From: Argentina anserina
Taxonomy: Eukaryota > Streptophyta > Magnoliopsida > Rosales > Rosaceae
Direction of reading: 5' to 3'
Assembly (NCBI RefSeq): GCF_933775445.1
Contig: NC_065875.1
Location: forward strand, 17,483,555 to 17,547,554
Length of the DNA: 64,000 nt
A model generated the notes under the pieces. It made no database searches, was not told the origin of the DNA, and saw only the letters and a list, made by a program, of their open reading frames with translations. Shown here piece after piece: positions 11,773 to 23,700 of the stretch. How positions within the stretch are numbered: position 1 is the stretch's first letter; the number at the start of each line of letters is the position of its first letter. Made by a program: the position numbers and the translations under genes.

Positions 11773-13063
11773 GATCTTTCTTTCTCTCTCAAAGCATTTT
11801 AGGTTAGGGTTTACAACTAAAGATTTTGTTTTTGAAAGGGAAACAAAGTTTGACGGCTGTGGGATATAACTAAAGATTTAATCTAGTTTAGAAACAATAT
11901 TTCTTCTAGTATTTGCTTGAGGCTTGAGGGTTGAGCCCAGCCCAACTGGATCAGTATGCCCGCCCCATGTTAGGAAAAACAGAAAAAAAAGTCTTCATCA
12001 TCTTGAGTCTATGTTTATATTTGCGTAGCTAGGTGAATGAGATTATGAGACTGAAGTAGAACGTGAGATGTAGCTTATAGTGAGACCTATCAGGGTTTAG
12101 CTTGATACAAAATAGGATTGTTTACCTTGTCATGGATATTTTGCGTTGACTAATTCGGAAAGGTGTTACTAAATGTACCCATTAAATTTCTAATATACCT
12201 AGCGTTAATTTTCTTACCAATTTTACCTCTAATTCACCTCTTGCAATTCTTCCGTTCGACAAATTTTTCATGTGTGCATGATTGTTTGTTGAGGTTGTTC
12301 TGATACAAAATTAATTGTATGACATGGGATCATAACTCATGAGAGCACAACCACCAAAACTTTGATGGGCAATATGATATAGGATAAACTTAATCATGAT
12401 TTCGGAATCATATAAATATGGCTCATCAAATTTCGCGTGATTGATAAAAGACATCACAATTACTATGATAAAGAACTTTTTAGAATTTGAATGACTTTAA
12501 TGCCAAGAAGTCTTGAACTAATTCAATTACTTGGAATTAGTTACCAACATAACAAAATCAAACAAATTCTGCCTTGTTATTTGTACATGGCATGGCCAAA
12601 CCTGCTCGCACCGAATTTGATATCTCAGATTTGCAAGGAAGAAAAATACCCCACTGTAAATGAGTTCCGAAAGGCAATTGGCTAACGCCGTTAACTTCAG
12701 TGATGCCTTAAGCAATGAGCGTAGGGTTTTAGTGTTGGAAAAAGAAAGGTTAATAAATTATTTAAAATTAAATTTTAATTGATTAATTAATTAAATTTAT
12801 AATTAATCAAAAATGAACATAGATTTGAATTCTCTAAGAGTTACAATATTATATGTTTATTTGTGTAATTTGGTTTGTGGGTGAATAAGAAATTGTCACT
12901 CAAAGATGACTACTTAGAATGTGGAAAATGTGTTTGTCCCACATTGAAAAAGAGAAGTGTTGAAAATATTTTATTTAGAATCCATTATGTATAGATTATT
13001 ATATATCACTGTTTATCTAAGGTTTAGCTCGGGTTTAAGCATTTCCGCAACCTCTCTCCCCTA
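11773..13063. other. Intergenic region
   Basis: AT-rich with no recognisable gene. A small plus-strand open frame at 12491-12685 has no known domain. The segment gtttgtcccacattg near 12930 resembles the upstream sequence element of plant snRNA promoters but no snRNA follows it. The 3' end runs into the FIP1 promoter. Confidence 0.4.
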
Positions 13064-13076
13064 AAACCCTAAACCC
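13064..13076 (+). promoter_or_regulatory. Telo-box in the FIP1 leader
   Basis: AAACCCTAAACCC, an interstitial telomere-like box, sits 15-27 bases before the FIP1 ATG. Telo-boxes are common in 5' regions of plant genes for translation and RNA processing and are bound by TRB-type factors. Function here is inferred from position. Confidence 0.5.
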
Positions 13077-13090
13077 TTGGGGCCTAATCC

Positions 13091-16000
13091 ATGGCAGATT
13101 TCGACGACGATTTTGGAGACATCTACACTGATGTCCAAGCCCGGTCCTCGTCAGCCGTCAATGGCCTCTCGGACTTCACTCAGTTCTATACAGAACCCAA
13201 AGAAGAAGAAGAAGAAGAAGATGGTAAGAGCAGTGAAAACAACGGCGGCAAGGGTTTTGCCTCCGATTCTAGGAAACCCAGTTCTGTGTTAGAGGATTTG
13301 GGTGGTGAAGTTGAGGTTGAGGAGTGCAGTGATAGTGACAGTGACGATGATCTTCATATAGTGTTGAACGATGGGGGCTGTCAAGGTGTGCCCTTTCCGA
13401 TTTCGGGTGGTGGGAGCTTGAGGCTTGATGATTGTGATGATGAGGACGATGATGCTCTTGTGCCCATCAAAGATTCCAAGGTATTGTTGATTAGTTTTTT
13501 TTTGTAGTTTTCAATATGTTGTTTTAGAGAGTTTTATGATGATCGAACTGAATTTTGGATTGTATTTAGTTTGTTGCTATTTAGGCATTTCGATTTCAAG
13601 TTGGTGATTTTTGGATTTTCCAATGTAATATTGTGTTCGAGCAAATTCCTCTGAGCATTCATAGCCAATAATTGTTGATTGTGTAACTGTAAATCCAGAG
13701 TGATTATAGCTGTAGGATCAGTTTTGATATTGTATCAATTGCATCCACTGATTCTGTAACGGTTGATTACAACCAGATCATACTTCCCCTATATATATAT
13801 ATTGTATACTGTATAGAATAAGATTAATGCATTGGAAAACCATATTCTACAACCTTAAACCACTTTTTATATTCTGGAGTGAGAGTGGTCTTGGCGGGTG
13901 CAGTATCAGTGGCGGGAGTAGTGGTGGTTTTAGGAGAAGGCTCAGGGATGGTTCCATAAACATAGTCCCAAAGATCAGTGCCATGAAGACACGGCTGAAT
14001 TTGGTTAAGCCATGTGAGGTAATTTATTTCAGAAAGTTTGATGAATTGGGAAGGATTTTGAGAGGGAGTGGAGGAAGGATCGGCCATGGCACAGATGCTG
14101 AAAAGGAAGGAGGAAAAGAGAAACATGTTAGGATCTGATTTAGGCTGATACCATGTAGAAAATGGTTTTCCAATGCATTAATCTTGTTCTATACAGTATA
14201 CAATATATATAGGGCAAGTATGATCTGGTTGTAATCAACCGTTACAGAATCAGTGGATGCAATTGATACAATATCAAAACTGATCCTACAGCTATAATCA
14301 CTCTAGATTTACAGTTACACAATCAACAATTATTGGCTACGAATGCTCAGAGGAATTTGCTCTAACATATTGTTACCCTTGTTGTGTTTTGGTGGTTTCT
14401 GAATGAGAAAATGGCTGGTGGTTTTGTGTAGTATGTGTGGACTCAAGGATCAGCTCGTTCAAGCAATGGGAAATCCAATGAGTGTGTGGATTTGGGGCCG
14501 TTTGGAGGAGACCACTTGCAGATAAGTCGCGCTCGTGATGCACCTAATCTGGTGGTGACTCGGAATAGATATGGTTTTCGAATTCCTTGGTATAGGTTAG
14601 TAAATGCATCCGAAATTTTAAATGTGCGCAAACCAAATTTTCTTCAGTGGTTCACATGTCTGTTTGTTGTGTTCCATAGAAGCAAGGATCAATATAGACA
14701 ACAATCGACAAGGGTTCGCCTGGTAGAGCATAAAATGGATTTTTTGAATAAGACTGTTAAAGTCTGACCAAAGGATTCCCTGTTTTCTTTTTTACAGGAC
14801 CATACTGGAAATGGATATTGAACCATTTGAGGATAAGTCATGGAGGTACCCTGGAATTGATATAACAGATTACTTCAATTTTGATTTGAATGAGGACAGC
14901 TGGAAAGAGTACTGTAACTCCCTGGTAAGTGAATTAGTGCTGTTTACATGTGTAAATCTCACAGTTGGATATTCTGGCAGGTTGAATTATTTTCCTAAAA
15001 TTTTCTGTGCAAAGTAACTTGTGGTTGCTCCTGCTTTATGGAAAACTGGTTTTCTACTGCTTTCTGCAATACTGCACTTTATTGAATTGAATCCTAATGC
15101 TTAGATGATGGCAGGAGCAACTTCGGCAGTTCACATCCACGCAGTATGGCATGCCTGGCTCTTCAAAATTTTGTCAGGTTCGTTTGAATCATTTTGGAGT
15201 CTGGATTATAACTACAACTATTGTTTGTTGTTTTTGGCTTTGACATCTCCAACATATCTATCCTAATAGGCTAAAGAAGCTGGATCTGAGTATGGGGTAT
15301 TCACCCCGGAAACTATGTCTGAAGAAATGGATTATGCTGGATCAAGGACATATGCTCCATCGTCATCAACAGTTTCTGAACTGGTATATCAGATTTAGTT
15401 GATCTACCTTTCTCCTGTTGAGTGAATATAACTTTAATATTATTCCCAAAGTTGTAAGTCTGACATAATTACTTGGCTTTTGATTGTTTCAGCCCAAAGG
15501 GAAAGCAATTCAGATAGAAGATAGTTTTGTTGAACGCCAACCATCTTTTGATAGCAGGCATCCACGTAGTTGGAATTCTGATGTTGTGATACAGGTGTGC
15601 TATCACTTTGATTTTTCTTGTATATTTAGAAGGTACTGCTAGTATCTTCTTCTAATAAAGTGTTTGGATAGATTGCTGTGCAGGATCCCACCCAGGAAAC
15701 CTACAATTCTAGCGCAGAACATGGGCAAAAAAATGGCAGGACCCATGATACATCTGAAACTGGGGAGTTTAATGCAAATGGAAACCAAAATAATATCTCA
15801 TATGGTACTACAAATGGTGATGATATATCATCAGGAAGTGCAGAAGCAGACGTGAAAAAAGTAGTCAGGTTTGTATTCTACTGATGCCAGTATGGTTTTT
15901 GTGACAACTAGAGTTAGTGTATGAGTGGTCACTATAATTCTGTATATAATATATATTTGCAGGTTTTGTATGTATACGTAGTGATTTTTCCTTGTATGTC

Positions 16001-19000
16001 ACCAGGTGTTCCCAGAAGATCAGTGCATCACATCGAAATAAAGTGACGGAAAGTCTCGACAAGCATAACCAGGTCATTGATGTGGATGGGAATAAGCATA
16101 AGGAGGTGAATGGTATCTCATTGGAGGCCATCGAAATTGCAAATAAAGTGACAGAAAATCTCGACAGGAATACTTCCTCTGATGATCAATGCATGATGGA
16201 CACGCAATTATCGCTGAGTGATGATGAGGATCAGCTTAGTCTCATTTCATCATGTTATGAATCTGATTCTGGAACTTCCAGGAACAGTGCCCATTTTGAT
16301 CCAGAAGATATTCATACTCCTGTAAGGCCTGTGGAGAATCCAGAAAGTGAACCACACAAGTCTATCACATCATCTTCTAAGAACTCAAAAGGCAATTGCA
16401 TCAAAAGAAAAAGAGATATCCAAGATTATTCCATCTGTAGAAGATATTCGCAGAAGAAGCATAGTTATCAAGGAAGGAGGCTTAACGATCTTGAAGAACC
16501 GACTAATCACAGAAACAGTGATGTGTCTCCCACCTCAGATACCGAGGACCCAAATGACAGGAATTATTCAGAGAATTTTCGCAGACAGGAGAGGCTGCGA
16601 GATTCTGGTGGTATTAATAGAGAAGATACTTTAGATTATAAAGGACGGAAGTTTTCCTACCATTGTGGTATTAGAAATGCTGATAACCATTATCATAAGA
16701 GAAAGTGTTTCAGTAGAAATGATAGTCACCAGCTCCAACAGAAACTAGATCCGTATGTGAATAGAACTTCTAATGAGAGGCAGACTCTTTGTGAAGATTG
16801 GAACCACTCTGGAAGAACGCAGTTCACTGATGAGAGGAGTCCTCTCACCAAGGGGGAGTCCAGGGGGTTGCACTCTAGGTATTCCTCCACTGTTGAATCA
16901 AGACATGCTCAATGGAGAAGGACCCGCAACAAACTGCTGTTTAAGAAAATACCCAATAAGTGGCATGAAGACGATTTTCCTGGAGAAAAAGCCGGGAGAT
17001 GTGCGTCATTCATTAGTCGAAAAAGAAATAATTTTGATGAATTTCATGGAAGGAAGTTCCCACTTCTGGGGAGAGAACTGAATAACCGGGGGCAAAGGGG
17101 TGGATATGAGGGCAGTCCCATGTATTTGGACGATTCACAATCTGAAAATTTTAAAGATGTATATTGCGAACACCAAGAAAATCAGTACTTGTCCCATCAG
17201 TCTTACAGAGACTTATATACAGCTGAGGATGGAAGCTGGAATCGCTCCGTATCACCAAGAAATTATGTTTCTTATCCAAGAACAGCTAATGAAAGATTTT
17301 GGAGACAATTGAGAAAAATAGATGTGGAAGAAGCCAATGAAGTTAATTGGTATGATGATCACTATGATAGCTATGAAATCGAAGGTAACATGCATCCTAA
17401 TGATCATTTAAGGTGGAGAAGGTCTAACTGGCAATCTGAAGTGATGCACTGGACTGAAGATCAGTTTACTTTCAGACATCATGGTGATAAATTGTATTCT
17501 GAGAAGGCATCCTGTTCTTATCAAAAATATGTACGGCATGAAAATTTTCGTGCTAAAAATGGTTTTAGTGATGGAATGCCTATTAATAATATGCAGCCAG
17601 AGCATATTAATAATATGCCTATTAATAATATGCAGCCAGAGCAGCATAGATCGAAAATTCCTAGAAAAGGAACTGGTGCTAACTTTGTTCATAGTGCTAA
17701 GATATATAGAGGTAGGCATGAGCAGTTGGTGAGGTGCAGGGATTCAATGGACTTGGCTGTTAGGGAACGAAAGGTAAAGTTGGTGAAACCAAGGGTGAAA
17801 CCTTCCATCACCCTAATTGTATATATGAGTGATCCAATTCAATTGAGCAAGCCTTACTTATTCTGGTCAATGTTATATACATTGCACCTTTCCTGTTTTT
17901 GTTTTTGGTTTTTAATATCGTGTGTTTGCTTTCCCCTTTGCCAAGTAATGTGTTTTATGAACCTGTTATTAACAGTTTTTTTTTATGCCTGGAACTTTTC
18001 TTTTCTGGTCGGGGGTGGGGCAATTAATTTGTGGCATGATCTCCTAGTTGTGGAGTTTTATTCATTGACTTGCAATTTTTTTTCCTTTATTTTTTGAGTT
18101 TGTATTGATTACTCTGGCATTTTGAGGTAAAGTAGGCTTTGGGATGCTTTTTGATTTCATGAAAGAAGATTGTTCTAAACAATTGCAAATCAAACGATGG
18201 TGTTTATATATGCTAATATTTGAGTAAGATAGGTGTTTAGATTGTTGAATTTCACTCTCAAGGTTGCAATTGCATGAATCCAAATTACATTTTTTTTTCT
18301 TTTTAAATTCTTCTCTTATGAAGGACTTTTCTAGAGATTATATATGTTTCTATGTTCTACATTTGGGTTCATCTGATCTTAAAGCATTCGTCTATTTTTT
18401 TTTTTTTGAGTACTAGTAAGTTACTGCAATTATATTTATTATCCGCGTCCATAGTTGTCAGCCTCCTTTGGAACACAGATTTATTACTTGGGGAAGACAT
18501 CTGACCATTATTTATCCTGCATTTATTGAAGTTTACTCTGCCTTGCTGTCAAAATATATCACCCATTATATCTGTAGCATCTTATGCTACTCTTTTTATG
18601 TCTAAAACTGTAGCCATCTAGTTGTGTACAAAGATTCAGCGATCAGCATTATAGATGCTAATTTATACATTCTTTGTCCCAATATAAAGAAGAAATATCT
18701 TGGACTAGGAGCTGTTGTTTTCTTGTAGAGGGATTAGCAGCTAGCAACTGCTGGCCACAGAATAAATATTTATCTTTCTGCGGACAAAATAGGAGTTGGA
18801 GCTAGGAACTTATTGCTTAGAATAACAGTGCTTATGAACATAAAACTCCATTGTTTGATGTATTCATAAAAAACAGTGGCTACTGTTAGTTGAGCTTACC
18901 CATGCATACAGATAACTTATGAATTTGATGGTCATCTTCTAATCATTTACCTTCAGCAAAAATCTTATCACAAATAACAGTATGAGTTTGTATCAGTTTG

Positions 19001-19809
19001 GAAGGATGGGGTCAGGGAGTTGGAACAACTATTGGCTCTCTTTACTTTTTTAGGTGTAAGGGGGGATTCGGGAATATCATCTAAACCACATTTATCGTCC
19101 ATTCTGCTGCTGATGCTAATCATCTCTTTTACCTATGCAATTACTGATATATTACATATCTATGACATTTCCGTGTGATGCAATGCAGATCCTTGCCAGA
19201 TGCTCCAAAGCCAGAACTTCGATGTGCAATGGTAGGCCAGAAAGCATGGGTGCCGTAATTGGTGGAGAGTCAACAACTTCAAGGAATTTGCAGGTTTGTG
19301 AAACTGAGAAGGCAAGGGCGGTCAAAATCACCCAAAGAATTGGATGGGACCAAAACAGCAGGATAGGGCCTGATAAGTTTCCAGTTACAGCTCAGAATGC
19401 TGATTTGGATATAGAGGAGGGTCAGATTGTGACACAACAGAATGCAGTTAATACACCACACCCTTTGCAGAGAAAACATTATTCTGATTTTAATGAACCA
19501 GCCCACAGCTTGAAAAAGAGAGTGCTTGATGGTCATAATGCCAATACTGGGAATAAGGTCGTTGCAGAAGGATGTGACAAGCAAAGGATTCTACAGACAA
19601 TGGAAAAAATGGAACAACGCGGGGAGCGCTTTAAGGAGTCAATCACCTTGAGAAAAGAGCCAGACAAGTCATTCACGCCTGAGGTTGATCCCGCAGTTGA
19701 AACAGCTGATGAAAAGCAACACAGGCCAGCCAGAAAGAGGCAGTGGGGTGGTAGGTTCTCGAAGAATGACGCTCTAATGTTGGGGATTCCACTGAAAGCA
19801 ACATTCTGA
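13091..19809 (+). CDS. FIPS3: FIP1-type pre-mRNA polyadenylation factor (FIP1[III]-like)
   Basis: Nine GT-AG exons join in frame: 13091-13480, 14432-14595, 14798-14924, 15115-15177, 15270-15383, 15493-15594, 15684-15868, 16006-17773 and 19189-19809, giving 1177 aa. The N-terminus is acidic ([15 protein letters not shown]; Glu and Asp runs). The Fip1 motif straddles exons 2-3 at about residues 183-227 (RIPWYR, then [19 protein letters not shown], then [18 protein letters not shown]). Exon 8 is a long Arg/Ser/Asp-rich low-complexity tail, and the last exon holds the conserved [18 protein letters not shown] block and a basic end ([12 protein letters not shown]). Fip1 links poly(A) polymerase to CPSF in the nucleus. 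Intron 1 carries an LTR palindrome and intron 8 is 1.4 kb. The Arabidopsis member At3g66652 lies, as I recall, next to CYP21-4. Confidence 0.9.
13634..14367 (-). mobile_element. Palindromic Ty1/copia LTR insertion in FIP1 intron 1
   Basis: Two LTR copies face each other: 13634-13851 (forward) and 14154-14367 (reverse), over 90% alike by eye. Both outer ends are 5'-TGTT. The whole is flanked by a perfect 5-bp duplication TATTG (13629-13633 and 14368-14372). Between them lies 302 bp: a primer-binding site next to the right LTR (CTGATACCA at 14145-14153, the complement of TGGTATCAG) and the first part of a copia gag gene on the minus strand. No polymerase region is present. The insertion sits wholly within an intron and leaves the splice sites untouched. 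Confidence 0.88.
13852..14126 (-). pseudogene. Copia gag N-terminal fragment
   Basis: A minus-strand open frame begins with [20 protein letters not shown]; the probable original start is the inner ATG at MADPSS. The segment [20 protein letters not shown] resembles the start of plant copia Gag polyproteins (Gag-polypeptide of LTR copia-type). It runs to [12 protein letters not shown] and is then cut off by the left LTR, so about 90 residues remain of a family usually several hundred residues long. Confidence 0.65.
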
Positions 19810-20340
19810 AAGAATCATCTTTTGACATGTTCATTGCCAACTATCAGCTGAGTGAGCTGACATTACTTACCTCCGTTCAAGTGACTCCAACATATGCTGA
19901 GATCGATAAAGTTGATTCCAACCACTGCCGGTTGCGGCAGGCTGCTATTCATAAAGTGCCATGTCTTATTTTCTATTGTGGTGCCAGGGCTGAAAGTTCC
20001 CTTAGATTTATTTTCCTATTTGAAGCAGGTAAGCAAAAAAAAAAACATAGCTTTCCATTTCAGCTAAAGAGTTATCAGTTTACAGATTCATCTAACTTCA
20101 TTCTTTTTGTCAGAGAAATCAGAGACATTTGTTATTATTACTTGGTCTACTGTATAAAATATTGGAGGTAGATTTCTCCAATCCAAATTCAGTTTTGATA
20201 TGCTGAGTTTGTAAACATATGCTGAGGTACATTCTATCCGAAGTTGCTTGTTTTATTTACTTAACAAACTGTCATCATATTTATTTGAAATTTAATATGG
20301 TACAAGGTAGCCACTGTTCTCAATAGTTAGGCTAGTTGAG
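19810..20340. other. FIP1 3' UTR and convergent intergenic stretch
   Basis: This is the 3' flank of FIP1 meeting the 3' end of the minus-strand nitronate monooxygenase gene. An open frame at 19827-20171 has no domain and is likely chance. TTGTTTTATTT and AATTTAATATGG stretches near 20250-20300 could serve as polyadenylation signals. Confidence 0.4.
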
Positions 20341-21994
20341 TCACAACATATGACTGAACTTCTGCCTGATTATAAGTTGAGCGCCTTCAACAAGCCTCTT
20401 TACCACTTCAGCTGCAGGTAATATTTCCTTAATGAGGCCTACACTTTGGCCAGCATACAAAACCATGCTTTCAATGTCACCAGTTGTGGTCACATTTGGA
20501 ACTGTCCCGGCAAGACGACGGATTTCTATTTCCCTGTCATGTATCGTTGTTCGACCGATTACTGGCTGACTGGCTTCTGTTTCATGAGCAGGAAGGCACT
20601 TCCATTCATTGAAGAAAGGCGTCTTTAAAACACGATGTGGTGCTTTGGGCCATCTTGCACGTCCAAATATATCAGTGTACTCAGTGCTGTCATATTCAAC
20701 CAATTTTCTCTTGTATATAGGATGGGCATAACTTTCCTCAGTTGCAAGGAACCTAGTGCCTAGGCTTACTCCTTGAGCACCAAGGGCAAGGGCGGCAACA
20801 TATCCACGAGCATCCACAATACCACCTGCCGCAATGATAGTAATACTTTGATCTCCAACAAGATCGACTACCTTTGGCAACAATGAAATCAAAGCATCCT
20901 GACTGATCACATGCCCTCCTGCTTCAGATCCTTGAACAATAATTGCATCTACACCAGCAGAGATTACTTTTTTTGCCTCCTCCAAACTCCCCACTTGAGG
21001 AACAACCATAACCCCAGAAAGATGAGCTTTCGTCACAAGCTCCACAGAACAATCACCCCAGTATACCTGCAGCACTGCTACCTTTTCCTCCAATATGACG
21101 TTGATATTTTTCTCATGAGGAAATGCCAGGACAACAGCAACCCCAAATGGTTTGTCTGTTAAGCTCCGAGTCTTATTTATCAGCTTCCGTAGATAGTCCG
21201 GTGATTCCTAGTTAGGCAAGATCCATCATATGAACAATATAAATCATATATTCAAGTGTTACATTCGGAAAATAGTCATATGCATATACATACTACTCTT
21301 TTATAAAAATCATGGAAAGAAGGCGATCTTTTTTCAGAAGAGCTAGAAGAAAAAGAATCTTTATTGAAAGCTATTGAGAAACTGGACATTTATGCACTCA
21401 TCCACACAAAGGCATCTTACTCTCTCATGTTAAAAATGATATTGTCCTCATCAGATGTTCATAGCATATAGACCCACGTAACATAATCCTACATTACACA
21501 CGTTTGCAGATTAATACTTGTAAATGATGGGTCCAATAAATTGATAATTATGTTAGGACTTGAGATCGCTGATCATGATTTTAGAGTGGCCAAGGAGGAT
21601 GAGGTAGAGGACTTTCTGGGGGACTGGGAAAAGCTGAAAAACGAACACCAGAGGGTGACTGAAAATGTAGGACATCCCATGAAAATATGGTAATTACTCG
21701 AGTGATTTCAGCAGTATACTGTTACTGTTGTATCAAAGTTGATTCCTTAAAAAATGAAATCAGGAAATAACTTGTGTTTCGAAGTAGACAGTAGTTGTAT
21801 GTTGGTTACTAAGTTCATGATATGATGTTAAGAAGAAGGAAACAGAAGAAGATAGATACCCAATCAGGAGCCCTGAGGAAAGCAAGTCCGCCGGCATTAG
21901 CAACAGCAGCAACAAGCTCAGGTCCAGAAATATCAGGTCCCAGTGGTGCCTGAACTATTCCATACTCAAAACCCAGAATCCCACGCCAACCCAT
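20341..21994 (-). CDS. Nitronate monooxygenase-like flavoprotein (2-nitropropane dioxygenase family)
   Basis: Two minus-strand exons, 21994-21860 and 21207-20341, give 333 aa, with a 652-bp GT-AG intron. The start is MGWRGILGFEYGIVQAPLGP. The family pattern is clear: GPDISGPELVAAVANAGGLA near the N-terminus, the glycine-rich GVDAIIVQGSEAGGH segment, ITIIAAGGIVDARGYVAAL (FMN phosphate region) and GVSLGTRFLATEES. These enzymes are FMN-dependent TIM barrels that oxidise alkyl nitronates; the plant substrate is not settled. The predicted His in QGSEAGGH matches the position of the catalytic base in the family. The protein has no obvious transit peptide. It is convergent with FIP1. Confidence 0.88.
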
Positions 21995-23700
21995 CCTCTT
22001 CCTTCTTCTCTGTAAAATAATTGATGATGATGATCAGAGAGGGTGAGAACCAAAAAGACCCAACCGCTACTTTATAATCTATCGGACTCGACTGTTTCGG
22101 TCGGGCAAGAAGCAAAGAAGAATTTGATTGCGAAATACTAATTTTTCTTTTTTCTGTGATCAATATTCAAATGGTTGATGACATATACGCGCTCTTGTCA
22201 GCGAGTGACGCGAGTCGGCCTAGCATTCGTATCGTGATTCTCATCTTACTCTCTCTAGTAGGTTGTGTTCTTGTGGCATGATTCAAAGTTTTCGCAGACT
22301 TAAAATTTCTCTCTTCACTGAAATAATATGAAAAATTTACTCATAATTAGAAGTCCTTATTTAGTGTCATCTCACAACTTCACTAATTCATTGAACTTCT
22401 TAGATTGCGTCTGCTGTAGACATATCAGAAGAAAATAATAATATTTACAAGTGTTAATATAGTAAATAATAAACAAAAATTAGAAAAATAAATCATAAGA
22501 TGTCTTCATTCATGTTCTCATTGGCCACTGGCAGTTTGTGCAAAAAGTAAGCAGAAGCCAAAGATGTAAATTAGTAAATAGAGGAGCCGTCAATACTCTT
22601 CCTCACCCAATTTACGGGTTAAATAACCAAAAATTCAGCTAAATAGTAAAATAAGTTGGTCTATTAACTTTTAATTTTATATTGAAAAAAAAAACATTAC
22701 GCAAGTGAGACCACGTCCTTTTATATGTGCTTTGGCGCTTTTTGAAAATTTAGTATTAGACTAAAATATATAAGCACTTAAGTGTCAAATATTAGACTAA
22801 AAATGCTATACGCACGGACTCTTTAGTCCAAACTTATTTGCATAAAATGAGAATCAAACTGGGTGGACTTGATGTAAGCCTTCATACTTAACCAAGTCTA
22901 CAAAACTTTCAATACAAAGTTTTCAGCCAGTATACTTATAGGAAAAATCTCGGTGGTTTCGCCCTTAGTTCCCGACGTTCCATTTGAATATATTAATCCG
23001 AGTTTTTTTTTATAATCATATTTATATCTTACAATCTGATCTTTATGAGATAGGCCAATGATACTAGCCCACGTGTCATAAAAATCTGCTGTTTCCAGAA
23101 CCATACCAGAAACTGAAAACGTGGCAAAATGCTTACCATTAACCAACCAGCGGTTATACTCCAGGTTTTTATCAATTGACTATAATAGCCCTATCAAAAA
23201 ACCAATTAATATGATGCTCTTCGTCACAATCTTCTTTTTGGACAGATTCTTTGCCACAAATAAACGATATAATCAGTTGATCACTAGTTTTTTTTGCTTC
23301 CGATGAAAAGTTGATCGCTAGTTTACAAATACGTGGTAGTATTTACGTTACTAAGTTAGTAATATTTTATTTAAGTCCAATTAAACATCAGACGATGACA
23401 CATAGAAGTAAATTGTATTCAAACATGCTGGCCACAAATTAGTAGAGAGACTTATACATTAGACATGAATGGTTCCGTGTTAAATTGCTCGACTAATCTT
23501 ACCATCCACCTCGGATAATTGAAATGGTTAGAGATTGTAGGTGCAGAAATGTACACGTCCAAGAACTTTGGGTGAAAATGATTGAAAACAGTATATAAGG
23601 ACATAACGGTAATTCCAGCGTCAGCAGTGCTTCTCCTACCCGCCTCACATTTGATTCAACTTCGAGATCATAACAGTTTAATCCTTTTGGAGAGTGAGAA
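21995..23700. other. Intergenic region between two divergent genes
   Basis: This contains the promoter of the nitronate monooxygenase gene (minus) and of HCF107 (plus). It is AT-rich. A minus-strand open frame at 22898-23146 has no recognisable domain. A pair of near-repeats around 22745-22800 (tattagactaaaa) is visible. Nothing further was identified. Confidence 0.4.

Noticed and set aside
12925..13020. snRNA-like USE (gtcccacattg) upstream of FIP1
   Set aside because: No snRNA-like sequence or well-spaced TATA follows, and the same motif is common in plant LTRs and promoters.
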